From positions 12,932,001 to 12,996,000 of the forward strand of contig OZ059899.1 in assembly GCA_964057225.1 (NCBI GenBank): a DNA stretch of 64,000 nucleotides, given 5' to 3'. A program made the position numbers and the translations under genes. Below, one piece after another: positions 1 to 13,777 of this stretch; the first letter of the stretch is position 1, and each line of letters begins with the position of its first letter. This DNA comes from Auanema rhodensis. Its lineage: Eukaryota > Nematoda > Chromadorea > Rhabditida > Rhabditidae. The notes beneath the pieces were generated by a model. It was not told where the DNA came from and searched no databases. It was given only the letters and a program-made list of their open reading frames with translations.

Positions 1-1027
<1,027 letters not shown>

Positions 1028-1549
1028 ATGTAGTTTTTGTTATCGGATTGTGTAGAGATAAATTTAATGTATAGCCGTTGTTTTTTCTACCGTCCACTGT
1101 CTAATTCAGTCGTGTATGCGTTTATCTGGTTCGATTCCGACAAGAGGGTGGGCGATACTTCTATCTATGGTTGCCCACATTTGTTTTCTTTTATTTTTAT
1201 AACTTTGTCATAGTTGTGTAGGAAGAGATAATGAAAGTTTCTGATATAAAAGTTAGCCTAAAGGGGATTGGTTGTATGGGTTGTAAAGAGAAGCACTCCC
1301 AGTTAAAGTAATGCAAACAAAATGCACACATTACAGGTCTTTTGACGCTTAGGGGTTTTTGGCTTGAAACAACATGAGTGCTGAAAAGGTAGTAAATATG
1401 TTATAAAGGCAATAAATAAAGGATATAATCTTTGTAGCATGAGCACGAAGATAGCTCATCGCAAAATGGTGGCAACAAGGTTTGAATGAATTTAAAGCTA
1501 ATGGAAAACTTCTTCATGTTAGAGGGAAGATGTATCAACTTCTGAAGTA
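1028..1549. other. Intergenic: atp-2 3' UTR and leader of the PRMT5 gene
   Basis: This 522-bp AT-rich gap has no coding exon that I can support. It should hold the atp-2 3' UTR, with candidate AATAAA-like signals near 1410-1416. An AG acceptor-like tract lies just upstream of the PRMT5 start, ending near 1521 (cttcttcatgttag), and could be a spliced-leader site. The gap is wider than those between the next genes, so atp-2 is probably a separate transcription unit. Confidence 0.5.
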
Positions 1550-4445
1550 ATGCAGCAGAGTGCACAATCTTCTGCATCGACTGATGCTATTGATGAACGA
1601 AGAATAAATGTTGGATGGGTTACTGGGAGAAGCGAAGTCATTGAAAATCTTGATAAGTACGACAACACTCGTTTTCGATTATATATTCTTTTAGAAAAAT
1701 TACCGATTATTGTCATAAAATCGGCCTTCAACAATACAATTTCATCAGTTATCCTATCGGTGGAGTTACAAGATCATTCTGGGCAACTGATAGGTTCTCG
1801 AGCAATCTGCAACTGGTTTTCATCCATTTTTTGATTAAGTGTTGTTCCACCTCCAATTGATCTGCCCGACCTTCAACTTCGAAATCATTTATGGGAAACA
1901 TATGTAAATGGATCAGTTTCGGAGTGGATTGATTGTGATTCTAAAGATGAAACTATTGCACAGCTTTCTGAACAAGAGCTTTTGAAGGTTCTTAATTAAT
2001 CATGACTTTTATATTATATTTATATCAGGAATTGAATTATGCAGTTTATATGGGATTAAGAAGTGTTGTGATAACACTTCGTCATGCAGATTCTCCTCGT
2101 CTAGCTGCAATTTTAAATAAATGGTTCTGGACCAAGAATGTTAATATGGCGTAAGTGTTGTGAAAGTTTATTTTTATTTTCTGAATTAGTGTTTGGGTTT
2201 TTGTGCCAACTTCAATCTCGGAGCTTAAATGTGAGGAAGGAGATACTCGTGATTGTTGGGAAGTATGGTCAGATTTCAGAACTCTGTGTGCAAATTATAG
2301 TTGCTCCAAGCTAATTGGTTAGTTCAAGGCATAATATTTTTAAAAGTGTACTCTTACAGTTGGTTTGATAATTGGACCTGATCTCGATGATGAATTTGTT
2401 GATTCACGTTTACTCTCAAGATGGTGGGCGGAACCTGTAAGCCTGAGCATTTTTGATTTATTCTATTCTTTATTCTTATACAGATTGGAGCTTTCTTAAC
2501 AGAGTCCGGAGTTTTCCAAACCGATCCAGCTACTAACAGGGCTTCATTACCACAGTATATTATTTTATTATGTATGAAACTAAAACAAATGATTTTCAGA
2601 TGTCATCGCAAACTTCTTCAGTCTTTGTGGATGTCTGATTTGTCACGTTTGCTAGTTCGTGAATCTGAAGGCAGTAATGTTACTCCTGCTTTGAGACAAC
2701 AATACGCTATGGTATGGGTCCTTTTCAAGTATAGGATATTCAATAGCTTTTAGCAACTTAGAGAAGTTCTTCATAACGTGCATAACCGCAAAGGTATTGC
2801 TGATGATGGTTTCTTGTCTGGTGGCAATATCAACTACATGGATGTATTACAGGTAGATTTTGCTTCTTTATTTTTGACACTGTTGATTCATTTCAGGCTC
2901 CTCTGCAGCCTTTAGCTGATAATTTGGATTCTAACGTATATAACACCTTTGAACAAGATCCAATAAAATACAGAAGATATAAAGAGGCAGTTGAAGCATG
3001 TTTGACTGATCTAGGAAACGCTTCCTCTCACCCTGAATCAATTGTACTTTATGTGCTCGGAGCTGGTCGAGGACCATTGGTTAGTCAACTCAGCACATAA
3101 GTAAAACCTTAAATGATTTTTTAGGTAACGATGTCTTTGGAAGCTGAAAGAGATTATAATGAAAGACATCGCACCAAGAAGGATCGCTTGAAGTTAAAAG
3201 TTGTTGTTGTCGAGAAAAATCCAAATGCTATTGTCACTATTCGCTATATGAATGAAAAAGCGTATGTTTCATCTTCATTTCATTCTATATTCTGTTATTA
3301 CCATTGATTTAGTTGGAAACAACGTTGCACTATCATAGAATCTGATATGCGCTCTCTACATTCCATAGTAGAACAGCGAGGATTGCCTAAACCTGACATT
3401 ATTGTCTCAGAACTCCTAGGCTCATTTGGTGATAATGAGTTGAGTCCAGAATGCCTTGATGGCGTAACTCCTTTGCTAAAGCCTACTACTATCAGTATTC
3501 CAAGCAGTTACACTAGCTATGTTGGTTAGTATTCAGATTAAAACTTTTTTACTTAGCATTCATTTAGCACCCATAATGTCCAGTTTAATGTATCAAACTA
3601 TTCTTTCTGCTCAAGCCGGATATTGGAGCACCGGAATTCCTGGACACGGCCGAGAAGGAAGTAAACAATTAGAAGATGGATCATACCGACAGCATTATCC
3701 GTAAGTTAAATTAAGTTTTCTTCATGTCATGCTCACATCAACTGTTCTGTAGCGCCATGACGACAAAAATGAAAAATTGAATCTCTGATTAAAATATTTT
3801 TCTTTTGAACGAAATACTTGAAAATCAAATATTTAAGTGCAAGTTGAAAATATACTTTTATTTGTTGAAATTTTGATTATAGACAAGGCCTGCAAATTGC
3901 AAACCTGGACCAAGTATATGTTGTTTTCCTAAGACAATATTGCCATTTGGCAAAATCAGAAAAAGTTTTTACTTTTGATCATCCAAATTTCTCTAACAGC
4001 TCTAATGAGAGAGAAATGGAAATAGAGTTCGACATGGATTTCGCGGCTGATGTGAGTTTTTGAAAAAATTCGGCTCAGTGCAAGTTACTTCTCTTTTAGA
4101 TTATGGGATTTGCCGGTTATTTCCATATGACTCTTTATAAGGATGTAACTCTCTCTATAGAGCCATCAACATATTCAAAAGGAATGATTAGTTGGTTCCC
4201 CGCTTTGATACCGTTACGTAAATTGCATCGTGTACATCGCGGTGATAAGGTATATTTATTTTCAAAAAGTCGTTGATTTTCAATTTTATGTGATTTAGGT
4301 TAAATTCATAATAAAACGAAAAACAGATGAACAAGGTGTATGGTATGAATGGTGTCTTAACTATAATGATAAAGATGGAAATATGAGGAATACGCCTATT
4401 CAAAATGAAAATGGTGAAAGTTACTATATGAGACTTTACAGTTAA
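1550..4445 (+). CDS. prmt-5: Protein arginine N-methyltransferase 5 (type II PRMT)
   Basis: PRMT5 makes symmetric dimethylarginine on histones, Sm proteins and p53-like targets, using S-adenosylmethionine. The early exons are 1550-1656, 1695-1793, 1840-1987 and 2029-2150, and more follow to the TAA at 4443-4445. Introns of 38-46 bp must be removed at 1657-1694 and 1794-1839 to keep the frame. The N-terminal TIM-barrel part is recognised by [15 protein letters not shown] and [10 protein letters not shown]. The SAM site is [13 protein letters not shown] followed by VVVEKNPNA. The catalytic double-E region is [19 protein letters not shown], near 3395-3465, and both glutamates are present. The C-terminal beta barrel includes [18 protein letters not shown], and the protein ends ESYYMRLYS. 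The start ATG was chosen as the first ATG in the open frame before the conserved VGW motif. The gene is first in a run of five closely spaced same-strand genes. Confidence 0.95.
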
Positions 4446-4616
4446 TTTTGTTGTTATTACTTTGTATTTATTTACTGTTGAAAATAATGTTGTTGTTGTT
4501 ATGTTTTATATGATTCTTTTTTTTCTTAATGAATATCAATTCTTAATTTATTATTAATATATCCTGGTTTTCTTCCTTATATTTTCTATTACATTATTTT
4601 TTGACTAGTTTTAAAG

Positions 4617-4632
4617 ACTTTATTTGCCAGAA
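4617..4632 (+). other. Candidate trans-splice acceptor before MRPS26
   Basis: The tract actttatttgccag ends at 4630, two bases before the ATG at 4633. With no upstream in-frame coding exon, a 3' splice site this close to a start codon is what nematode spliced-leader addition looks like. The preceding gene stops 187 bp upstream. Confidence 0.5.
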
Positions 4633-5584
4633 ATGCTAGGCAGTGCTGGTCGCCTACTAACTTCAGAAGCATCATGCGTTTCTCAAGTACGTATGCTGGG
4701 TAGACGACAACCGAAGCAAGGAAAACCTCCAGTTTTACCTCCATCAAAGAAAGTACGTGAACTTTTGATTAATTTTCATAATTTAGGATTGTTTAGGTTT
4801 TATACCATGTTGTACATGTTCCCTGGCAAAAGCCTCAAGATGTTGAAGATCTTCTTTGGAGAAGATTAGTCTATAATAACGCTGTCACTTCTCTTCGAGA
4901 AGTTTGTTTGATATCTGGATATGTTTGGTCATAAAATATTTTAGGTTTTCCGAGCAGAAATTCAACAGAAAGCCAATGCCGGTTTGGGTCTGGATGCCAT
5001 GAGAGAGGCTGAAGAAAATGAGTTTAATGAACTCATCAGACAAAATGAAGAAAGTAATAAAAAGAGGGTATGCAAAAAAACATTTCAAATTATTTTCTTG
5101 ATTTCTCTGATTCAGGCTGAGGTTAGAGCTTTGAGAGAGCAAAAGGAATGGAAACAAACTCAATCCCTTATCTTGGAGGAGATTGACCAAACTCTTCAGA
5201 AACAGAAGGAACAAAGAAAGGAAGCTGCTGCTGAGGTTTGGCAATCAATAGAAACTTGTTCTAATTCTATATATTAAGGTTCGAGCTGCCATCAATAAAA
5301 GCCGAGATTTTATTACTCGGGATAATCTTGTAGAAAATATAGTTAACGCATTAGATAGTCCAGTAGTTTATGAATTTGCTATTAACAGAAAGGGAGAGAA
5401 GGTAGCAAATAAAACGTTTGAAACAGCTCTTCAATGCAATTTTCAGTTCTATGATCCTACTCCAATGAAATATCAGGATGGAACTCCAACCCGTCAAAAG
5501 GGTAGATTATATGATAAAACTCTAGGTGGACCTAAGATCCTTACACCTGTAGGCGAAGAGGTAGAGAAGCAGGAAACTCAGTAA
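4633..5584 (+). CDS. mrps-26: Mitochondrial small ribosomal subunit protein mS26
   Basis: mS26 is a metazoan-specific protein of the mitoribosome small subunit. Exons are 4633-4752, 4797-4901, 4945-5067, 5116-5235 and 5279-5584, totalling 774 nt or 257 residues, slightly longer than the human protein (about 205). The middle is a long charged helix rich in E, K, R and Q (for example LIRQNEESNKKR and QTLQKQKEQRKEAAAEV). It is followed by the family's best-conserved block, RDFITRDNLVENIVNALDS, and then YEFAINRKGE. The basic N-terminus could act as a mitochondrial targeting sequence. All introns are 43-48 bp with GT-AG ends. The gene sits between PRMT5 and PEX10 on the same strand, which suggests cotranscription. 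Identification rests on the FITR.N and AI.R.G motifs and on overall architecture. Confidence 0.88.
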
Positions 5585-5868
5585 CATTTGCGCTCTGCTA
5601 TGATTTTCGCTTTACCATTTTGATAGTGTTCTTCTTGTTACCTTGTTATCAATAGAAGTTTTGTTCACCCCTTTCACACACACACACATACGTAGTCTGT
5701 TTGGATTGTAGATACATTGTAGTCTTTGATTGTTCTTTCTTATCTTAACATATGTCGCGTTGTGTGATTTGTTACCTTGTTTTAAAGTTTATTCATTTTG
5801 CTAATTATAAAATTATTTTATTTCTCTGGGAAATCCCTTACTACCTTTGTTATCTCTTAGCAGATCAC

Positions 5869-5885
5869 TTACTTTTTTGCAGCAT
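5869..5885 (+). other. Candidate trans-splice acceptor before PEX10
   Basis: The tract ttacttttttgcag ends at 5882, three bases before the PEX10 ATG at 5886. It is a strong acceptor (polyT then GCAG) with no coding exon upstream, consistent with spliced-leader addition to an internal operon gene. Confidence 0.55.
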
Positions 5886-7316
5886 ATGCAATCATATGTG
5901 GCAGAAATAGGTGAAATCGTTAGAGCTCATAGAAGAGATCAGGACGAACTTGATTTAATCCAAGAAAGATTATCTAATGTTTGTTTATTTCAATTTTCAT
6001 AAAATCAATGCTCTTGCGGTTGTAGATTATCAAAGAGCTTGGAGGTCAAAGACTTTGGCTAAGGTTATTTCCATTTCTGCCGTCAATTTCGAAAGTTTTA
6101 TATTACTCTTGTACAACATTAGCAGGTAAAATTGTTGAAATTTCGTGTCTTCTTAAATTCTTATAAAATAGGCGTTCAAACATTGGGAGAAGAGTATATT
6201 CATTTATTTCAAACTGTTCCTGATAAACGCATAAGCCCATCGTTTTATTCAAGATTTTTATTTGTACTTTTTCATATAGCCTTTCCTGTTCTTTCACAAC
6301 TTTTTGTACAGGTTTGTTATGATTAAGTCAACAATATTGACATACAATGATATTCAGAAAGCTCAATATAAGTTACATCATCCAGGTACTGAAACATTCT
6401 TAGGTATACCTATCGCCAATAATCGAAAAGCAAGGAAATCATTACAAGCTTTGACCGAGTGGATTAGGTAAGAACTATATCTCACTAATTGATGTGAAAG
6501 AGGGTGATGAAATCCATATTCTCATCTATTTAGATCTACTGGAATACCAGAACTAAGAAGACTTCATCTAGCGATTTTTTACATAACTGGCGTATATTAC
6601 AATATTTCCAAGAGAACAGCTGGTATTCGATATCTTTCTCTCAGTCCTCAAACTAACATTGGAGTAGGTTGAGCTACCACATTCCGCATAGTAGAGTTTC
6701 ATTAAGGCTTTGAAAGTTTATCGAATTTTGGGATATCTAACTATAGCACAGACAGCCTTATCTCTAGTATTTTTCGTTGGAAGTTCTTTAGAATCCGAAA
6801 AAAAGGCTGCGAAAGAAGCACAGAACACTACTACTTCAGTAGAAAGAGAAACGAATTTCAAGGTTTAGAAAAAATATTATAATTAGTTCTTAAAAGACAA
6901 CTTTCTTTAGAAACATAAGTGGTTCCGTTGTTCAGTTTGCCTTGAATATCGTGAACCTTCCACCACTCCCTGTGGTCACCTTTTCTGTTGGTATTGCATT
7001 CAGGTAAACTTCAATCTAAGACAACTCAAAACTAAAAATAAAGAAAAAGTAATATTTATCTAGTGGAAATTATTTTTCTGATTTTACAATACGCTATGCA
7101 ATGTAAAACGAATACTGACGTAAAAGCTGCGCACGCTTGAATTTTTTATTTAAAAATCTTTAGCAATTTACTTAATTGCTTGAATAAGTTGTGTTTTTTC
7201 TAACTATTAAACGAAACTTTCAGGAGCATTGCTTGACTTCGGAAGGCGATACTAAGTGTCCTCAGTGCCGATCAGTCTTTGAACCGTCTGAAATTGTTCC
7301 TCTGTTAAATCTTTAA
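5886..7316 (+). CDS. prx-10: Peroxisome biogenesis factor 10 (RING-type E3 ubiquitin ligase)
   Basis: PEX10 is a peroxisomal membrane RING ubiquitin ligase that works with PEX2 and PEX12 to ubiquitinate and recycle the import receptor PEX5. Early exons are 5886-5978, 6026-6125 and 6172-6311. The frame is then conserved through [20 protein letters not shown], which matches the family's TTLAG-QTLGEEY block. Hydrophobic membrane stretches follow, with [19 protein letters not shown]. The C-terminal RING finger is C-S-V-C-L, then [14 protein letters not shown], and CPQC near 6935-7280. All eight zinc ligands can be placed, with the GHLFC core intact. The last intron splits the RING between YCIQ and EHCL. 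The protein ends VPLLNL, TAA at 7314-7316. The tryptophanyl-tRNA synthetase start lies only 49 bp downstream, the tightest gap in the cluster. Confidence 0.95.
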
Positions 7317-7338
7317 TCAAGTAGAGTAGTCGAAACGA

Positions 7339-7365
7339 ATTTTAAAATAGATAGAAAATAGAAAG
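7339..7365 (+). other. 49-bp intercistronic gap with AG acceptors, PEX10 to WARS2
   Basis: Two AG sites after short A/T tracts (ttttaaaatag ending at 7350 and aaaatag ending at 7361) precede the ATG at 7366. The gap between stop and start is 49 bp, too small for a normal terminator plus promoter. This is the strongest local argument for polycistronic transcription here. Confidence 0.5.
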
Positions 7366-8870
7366 ATGCTTCGAAGAACTTTCTCATCTGCTTCACAGTC
7401 TTACACATCTTTGTATTTTTCGGGCATTCAGCCTACTGGAATTCCCCATTTAGGAAATTATTACGGGTTTATTGAGCCATGGCTCAATTTACAAAAGGTA
7501 TTGCTATTGTTGGAAAAAAGTTTTTTTCAAATTCTTAATCTAGAGTTTGCCCTCAGACACAAATATGATGCTTTCCGTAGTTGATCAACATGCTATATCA
7601 GTTGGTCCTAAACCAGCTGCAGTGGTACAAAACAATTTAAAAGTTTGCCTATGTAAAATTGACTTTCAGCTTCGTGAAGATACCAGACGAATGACTGCTG
7701 GTCTTCTTGCTTGTGGCATTTGCCCAACACGAACTTTGCTCTTTAGACAAAGTGATGTTCCTCAAATTTCTCAGCTTACATGGATCTTAGGCGCTTTACA
7801 AACTGTGCCCAAGCTTCAGAGATTACCCCAGTATAAGGATAAAGCTAAAAAGTTTGTTGAACCCAGATTTTAACATTTCAAGATTCAAGGGCATTTAAGC
7901 TCTAGAACAATTTTTTAAGAAAACATGTAACAACTTTAACTAAACATTATGTTTATGTAGTATACCATTAAGGAATATATGACGCAGTTTCTATTTAGAT
8001 ATTCAAAAGGTGAAGTTCCAGTTGGTCTCCTCATTTATCCCCTTTTACAAGCAGCTGATGTCTTGATGTTCAAAGTGAGTTTAAATAAATATATAATTAT
8101 TTATGATATTTCTGCTTTCTAGGCTACTCATGTTCCTGTTGGAGCCGATCAAAGCCAGCATCTAAATTTGTTAACTGATCTTGCTATCAATTTCAATGCA
8201 AAATATGAAATTGATCTTTTCCCCATTCCAAAGCAGGTGATGAATTTAAAATTTAATATGTAAAGTCATTCAAAACGTATATAGCTAACTCGTGAAGTCA
8301 CAGCTCGTGTTAAAAGCTTACGTGAACCAGCCAAGAAAATGAGTAAATCAGATTTGAGTTCGAGATCACGTATTGATGTAAGCATATGAACTAGCAATTT
8401 CCATAAAATGTTCGTATTTAGATAACTGATTCGAGAAGTATTATTATGGAAAAGTGCAAAAAAGCTGTGAGCGATTCTGAACCATTAATTTCTTATGAAC
8501 CCGAGCAAAGAGTAGCTGTTAGCAATTTGGTATGCATCGATTTGTTTATGCAATCTTTGAACAATCTCTCGGCTTTTAGATAGATTTGTATATGGCTGTT
8601 TCTGAACAACCTCTGACAGAAATACTCTCTAAAGGGTGGAATACGATGGAGTTAAAAATTAATCTCGCTGAGCATATTAACGAAAAGTTTGGACCAGTAA
8701 GAGAAAAATTCGATAAATTGGAAAAATCCACAGATGTAAATTTGTCATTTCTATTTTCATAACAGTTTTATGCTTAGGTAGAGGATATTCTTCATGAAAA
8801 TGGCAAAAAAGCTTTTGCTATTGCCGCTCAGAATTTGGAAGAAATTCGTCATGCTATCGGATTTCTATAA
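7366..8870 (+). CDS. wars-2: Tryptophanyl-tRNA synthetase, mitochondrial
   Basis: This class I aminoacyl-tRNA synthetase charges mitochondrial tRNA-Trp. The N-terminus [12 protein letters not shown] is a typical arginine- and serine-rich mitochondrial targeting peptide. The catalytic core starts with [19 protein letters not shown], which carries the HIGH-type motif as HLGN. Further conserved pieces are [39 protein letters not shown] and the KMSKS loop as [11 protein letters not shown]. The end is [13 protein letters not shown] at 8868-8870. The intron at 7852-7998 is the longest (147 bp). Its donor must be the gt inside aaaaagtttg to keep the frame [13 protein letters not shown]. The bacterial-type sequence and targeting peptide distinguish it from the cytosolic enzyme. 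Its place next to mS26 makes mitochondrial translation one theme of the putative operon. Confidence 0.95.
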
Positions 8871-9060
8871 GAAAAATGATCACGGATAATTTTAAGCCAT
8901 ATCAATTGTTTTTCATGTTTTTATAGGTTTAATAAAAAAATTATAGAAATAAATACTTATTTTGCTGCATTGCATGAAATACTACTACGGTAGTGATGCC
9001 GTACGTAGGCTGCGTATATTCTGTTTCCCTTAAATGGATTTTTCGCGTTATAATGATTTT

Positions 9061-9107
9061 TCCTTCTTAGAGATTAATTATGCACAACTATAATATAATT
9101 TTAAGGA
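9061..9107 (+). other. Candidate trans-splice acceptors before the PHF12-like gene
   Basis: Two acceptor-like tracts precede the ATG at 9108. One is tttttccttcttag ending at 9070 and the other is ataattttaag ending at 9105. The upstream gene ends 237 bp before the ATG. An earlier ATG at 9080 opens a frame that stops after about 25 codons and would be removed if the second site is used. Confidence 0.4.
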
Positions 9108-11752
<2,645 letters not shown>

Positions 11753-12593
11753 TCAATGTGTTCTCAAGTTTTATTCCAAATTCATATTAATTGATCATAA
11801 TCCTACTTCTTATAAGTATTTTGTATCTCAAAGTTTGTAATTTTCCTGTGATAACTTTTTCTCTTTAGAAAATGATAATCTGTTTTCTAGCTTTAGACTA
11901 AAACCACATGTAATCCTATCTGCTCGTTCTCCGGTTCATACTAATATCTCCTATATGACAACTCAGGAATAGTTTTATTACCTGGGTGATTATTTTAATT
12001 GTATATAATGCTTGTATTAATATTGCCTTAAAAAGAGATTCTAAAAATATTTTTCATCTTACTAATGGTTTACAACCAATTTTTTATTTTTTTTGTTTGT
12101 TTTTATGTTTTTAGCTCGTTGACATTCGTTCCTTAATTTGGCTAATCTGCTCTCGCATGCTAGCACTTCCCCTTGCCTGCAATTGACAATCTTAATCTCA
12201 TCATTTCAATTCTCATGGAAACGCTTCCGCTTAACATGATCCTTTGGTATGAATTGATATAAATGGGTTCGAGAAGGAGCCCGAGGGCTTTAGTCAAGAG
12301 CTGCAGTACTGCTTATTGGCTGTCTGACTCGTTGTCCATGGTAACGGAGCTGTCATTCTGCCCGAATCACGAGAGAGCTAGCGTATTCTATCTATCTGAT
12401 TCTGACTTCGCATTTCTAATTTTGACATATTGCTAACTGTCTTATTTTGAATAGTTTTCCTACTTGTATGGCTTTTCTATTAGTCTTGTGAAAGCCTCAG
12501 TTTTCCCATTTAGTATTCCTGGATTCGTTTTCAAGAACACCCCTGCTTCCATTACATATCGATTGGTCAGCTTCCGCTTTTTTATAGTCCAAG
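11753..12593 (+). promoter_or_regulatory. Intergenic and upstream region of unc-119
   Basis: This 841-bp region starts as AT-rich 3' UTR and becomes more GC-rich from about 12,120 to 12,400, as expected for a promoter. At 12331-12345 there is a near-palindrome gttgtccatggtaac that resembles, imperfectly, the RFX/DAF-19 X-box. An inverted CCAAT-like motif (ttattggc) is just upstream near 12312-12319. No exon could be supported here. Confidence 0.45.
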
Positions 12594-13495
12594 ATGACAG
12601 CGACTGTTAATGGGTAGGTTTCCATATCACCTAACAGTTTTATAACGTTCTGTCTAATCTTTATCCTGTTTCTTCGATTTTTTTAAAATTTTGGTGAATA
12701 TTGTAAGCCTATTTCTGTTTCTCAATTGCAGGATGAAAAACGATCAACGGATACTCACGCCTGTTACAGAGGAAGAGTTGTTGGCGAAAGATAGCATTTC
12801 TCCTGATGATGTTCTACGTCTTCAAGGACCAACTGAAGGTTAACATTACATTTCATTTTGTTTTCTTAAAAATTGTTTATAGATTTTCTCTGCCCTTTAT
12901 CTGCCAATGTATTTGATATTGAGTTCACCTACTTTAAAATTCGAGATTTGGATACGGAGCAAGTCCTGTTTGAAATAAGAAAACCTCCTGGTTAGAGTTT
13001 GATGCACTTACCTTATCTTAGCTCTTCATTTAGAAGAAATAGGTGAAAAACCATCACCTGATCGATTTGTTCGTTATCGATTCTCTCCCGAATTCTTACG
13101 TTTGAAACATGTTGGAGCTACTGTTGAATTTACTGTTGGTGCGAAGCCTGTCTCAAAATTCCGGATGATCGAGAGACACTTTTTTAAGGTAAATCTATAA
13201 AAAATATAGAAAATGTATATATTATAATATTGATAGGATCGACTATTGAAAAGCTTTGATTTTGAGTTCGGTTTCTGTATTCCCAACTCCCGTAATTCCT
13301 GCGAACATATTTATGAATTCCCACAACTTAATGGTCAACTAGGTGAGAGGATGAATACATGTTGTATACGATCAATCTTATTTAGTGCAAGAAATGATTG
13401 ATAATCCATGTTGCACCCGCTCTGACAGTTTCTACTTCGTGGACGATAAACTTATTATGCATAATAAGGCTGATTATTCATATGACCTCCCCTAA
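12594..13495 (+). CDS. unc-119: UNC-119 lipid-binding chaperone (myristoylated cargo trafficking)
   Basis: UNC-119 binds N-myristoylated proteins in a beta-sandwich pocket and delivers them to cilia and neuronal membranes. Exons are 12594-12613, 12732-12838, 12883-12990, 13034-13188, 13237-13342 and 13386-13495, summing to 606 nt or 201 residues. Clear family blocks are [96 protein letters not shown] and CEHIYEFP. The end is [23 protein letters not shown] at 13493-13495. The N-terminus is shorter than in vertebrates, as in other invertebrates. The first exon is tiny (20 nt) and the first intron is 118 bp. Identification is very secure. Confidence 0.97.
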
Positions 13496-13777
13496 CTGGA
13501 CATCTTTCCATCGAATTTCTTTTTCATAGCGCATAACTAACCCTAGTCCTGTTGATGTCTGTATGATCTGGTCATGTATATTTCTGATCTCAGAAAAGTG
13601 GCTTTCAAGTCACAATGCTTATAAAGTATTTATGAAAATATAAGTAAAATACAAATGAAAGACGGGGAAGTAAAACGCTTTGGTACCCATAAGAAGATAT
13701 ATAAGTTATTCTTATTTACAATTATGAGATTTCTATTAATTATAGAAGTAAGTAGAATGCAACTGATTTGTGCGCGG
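13496..13777. other. Convergent intergenic region, unc-119 / vps-50
   Basis: The 282 bp between the two converging stop codons are AT-rich and hold the 3' UTRs of both genes. I see no further gene. Confidence 0.6.
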
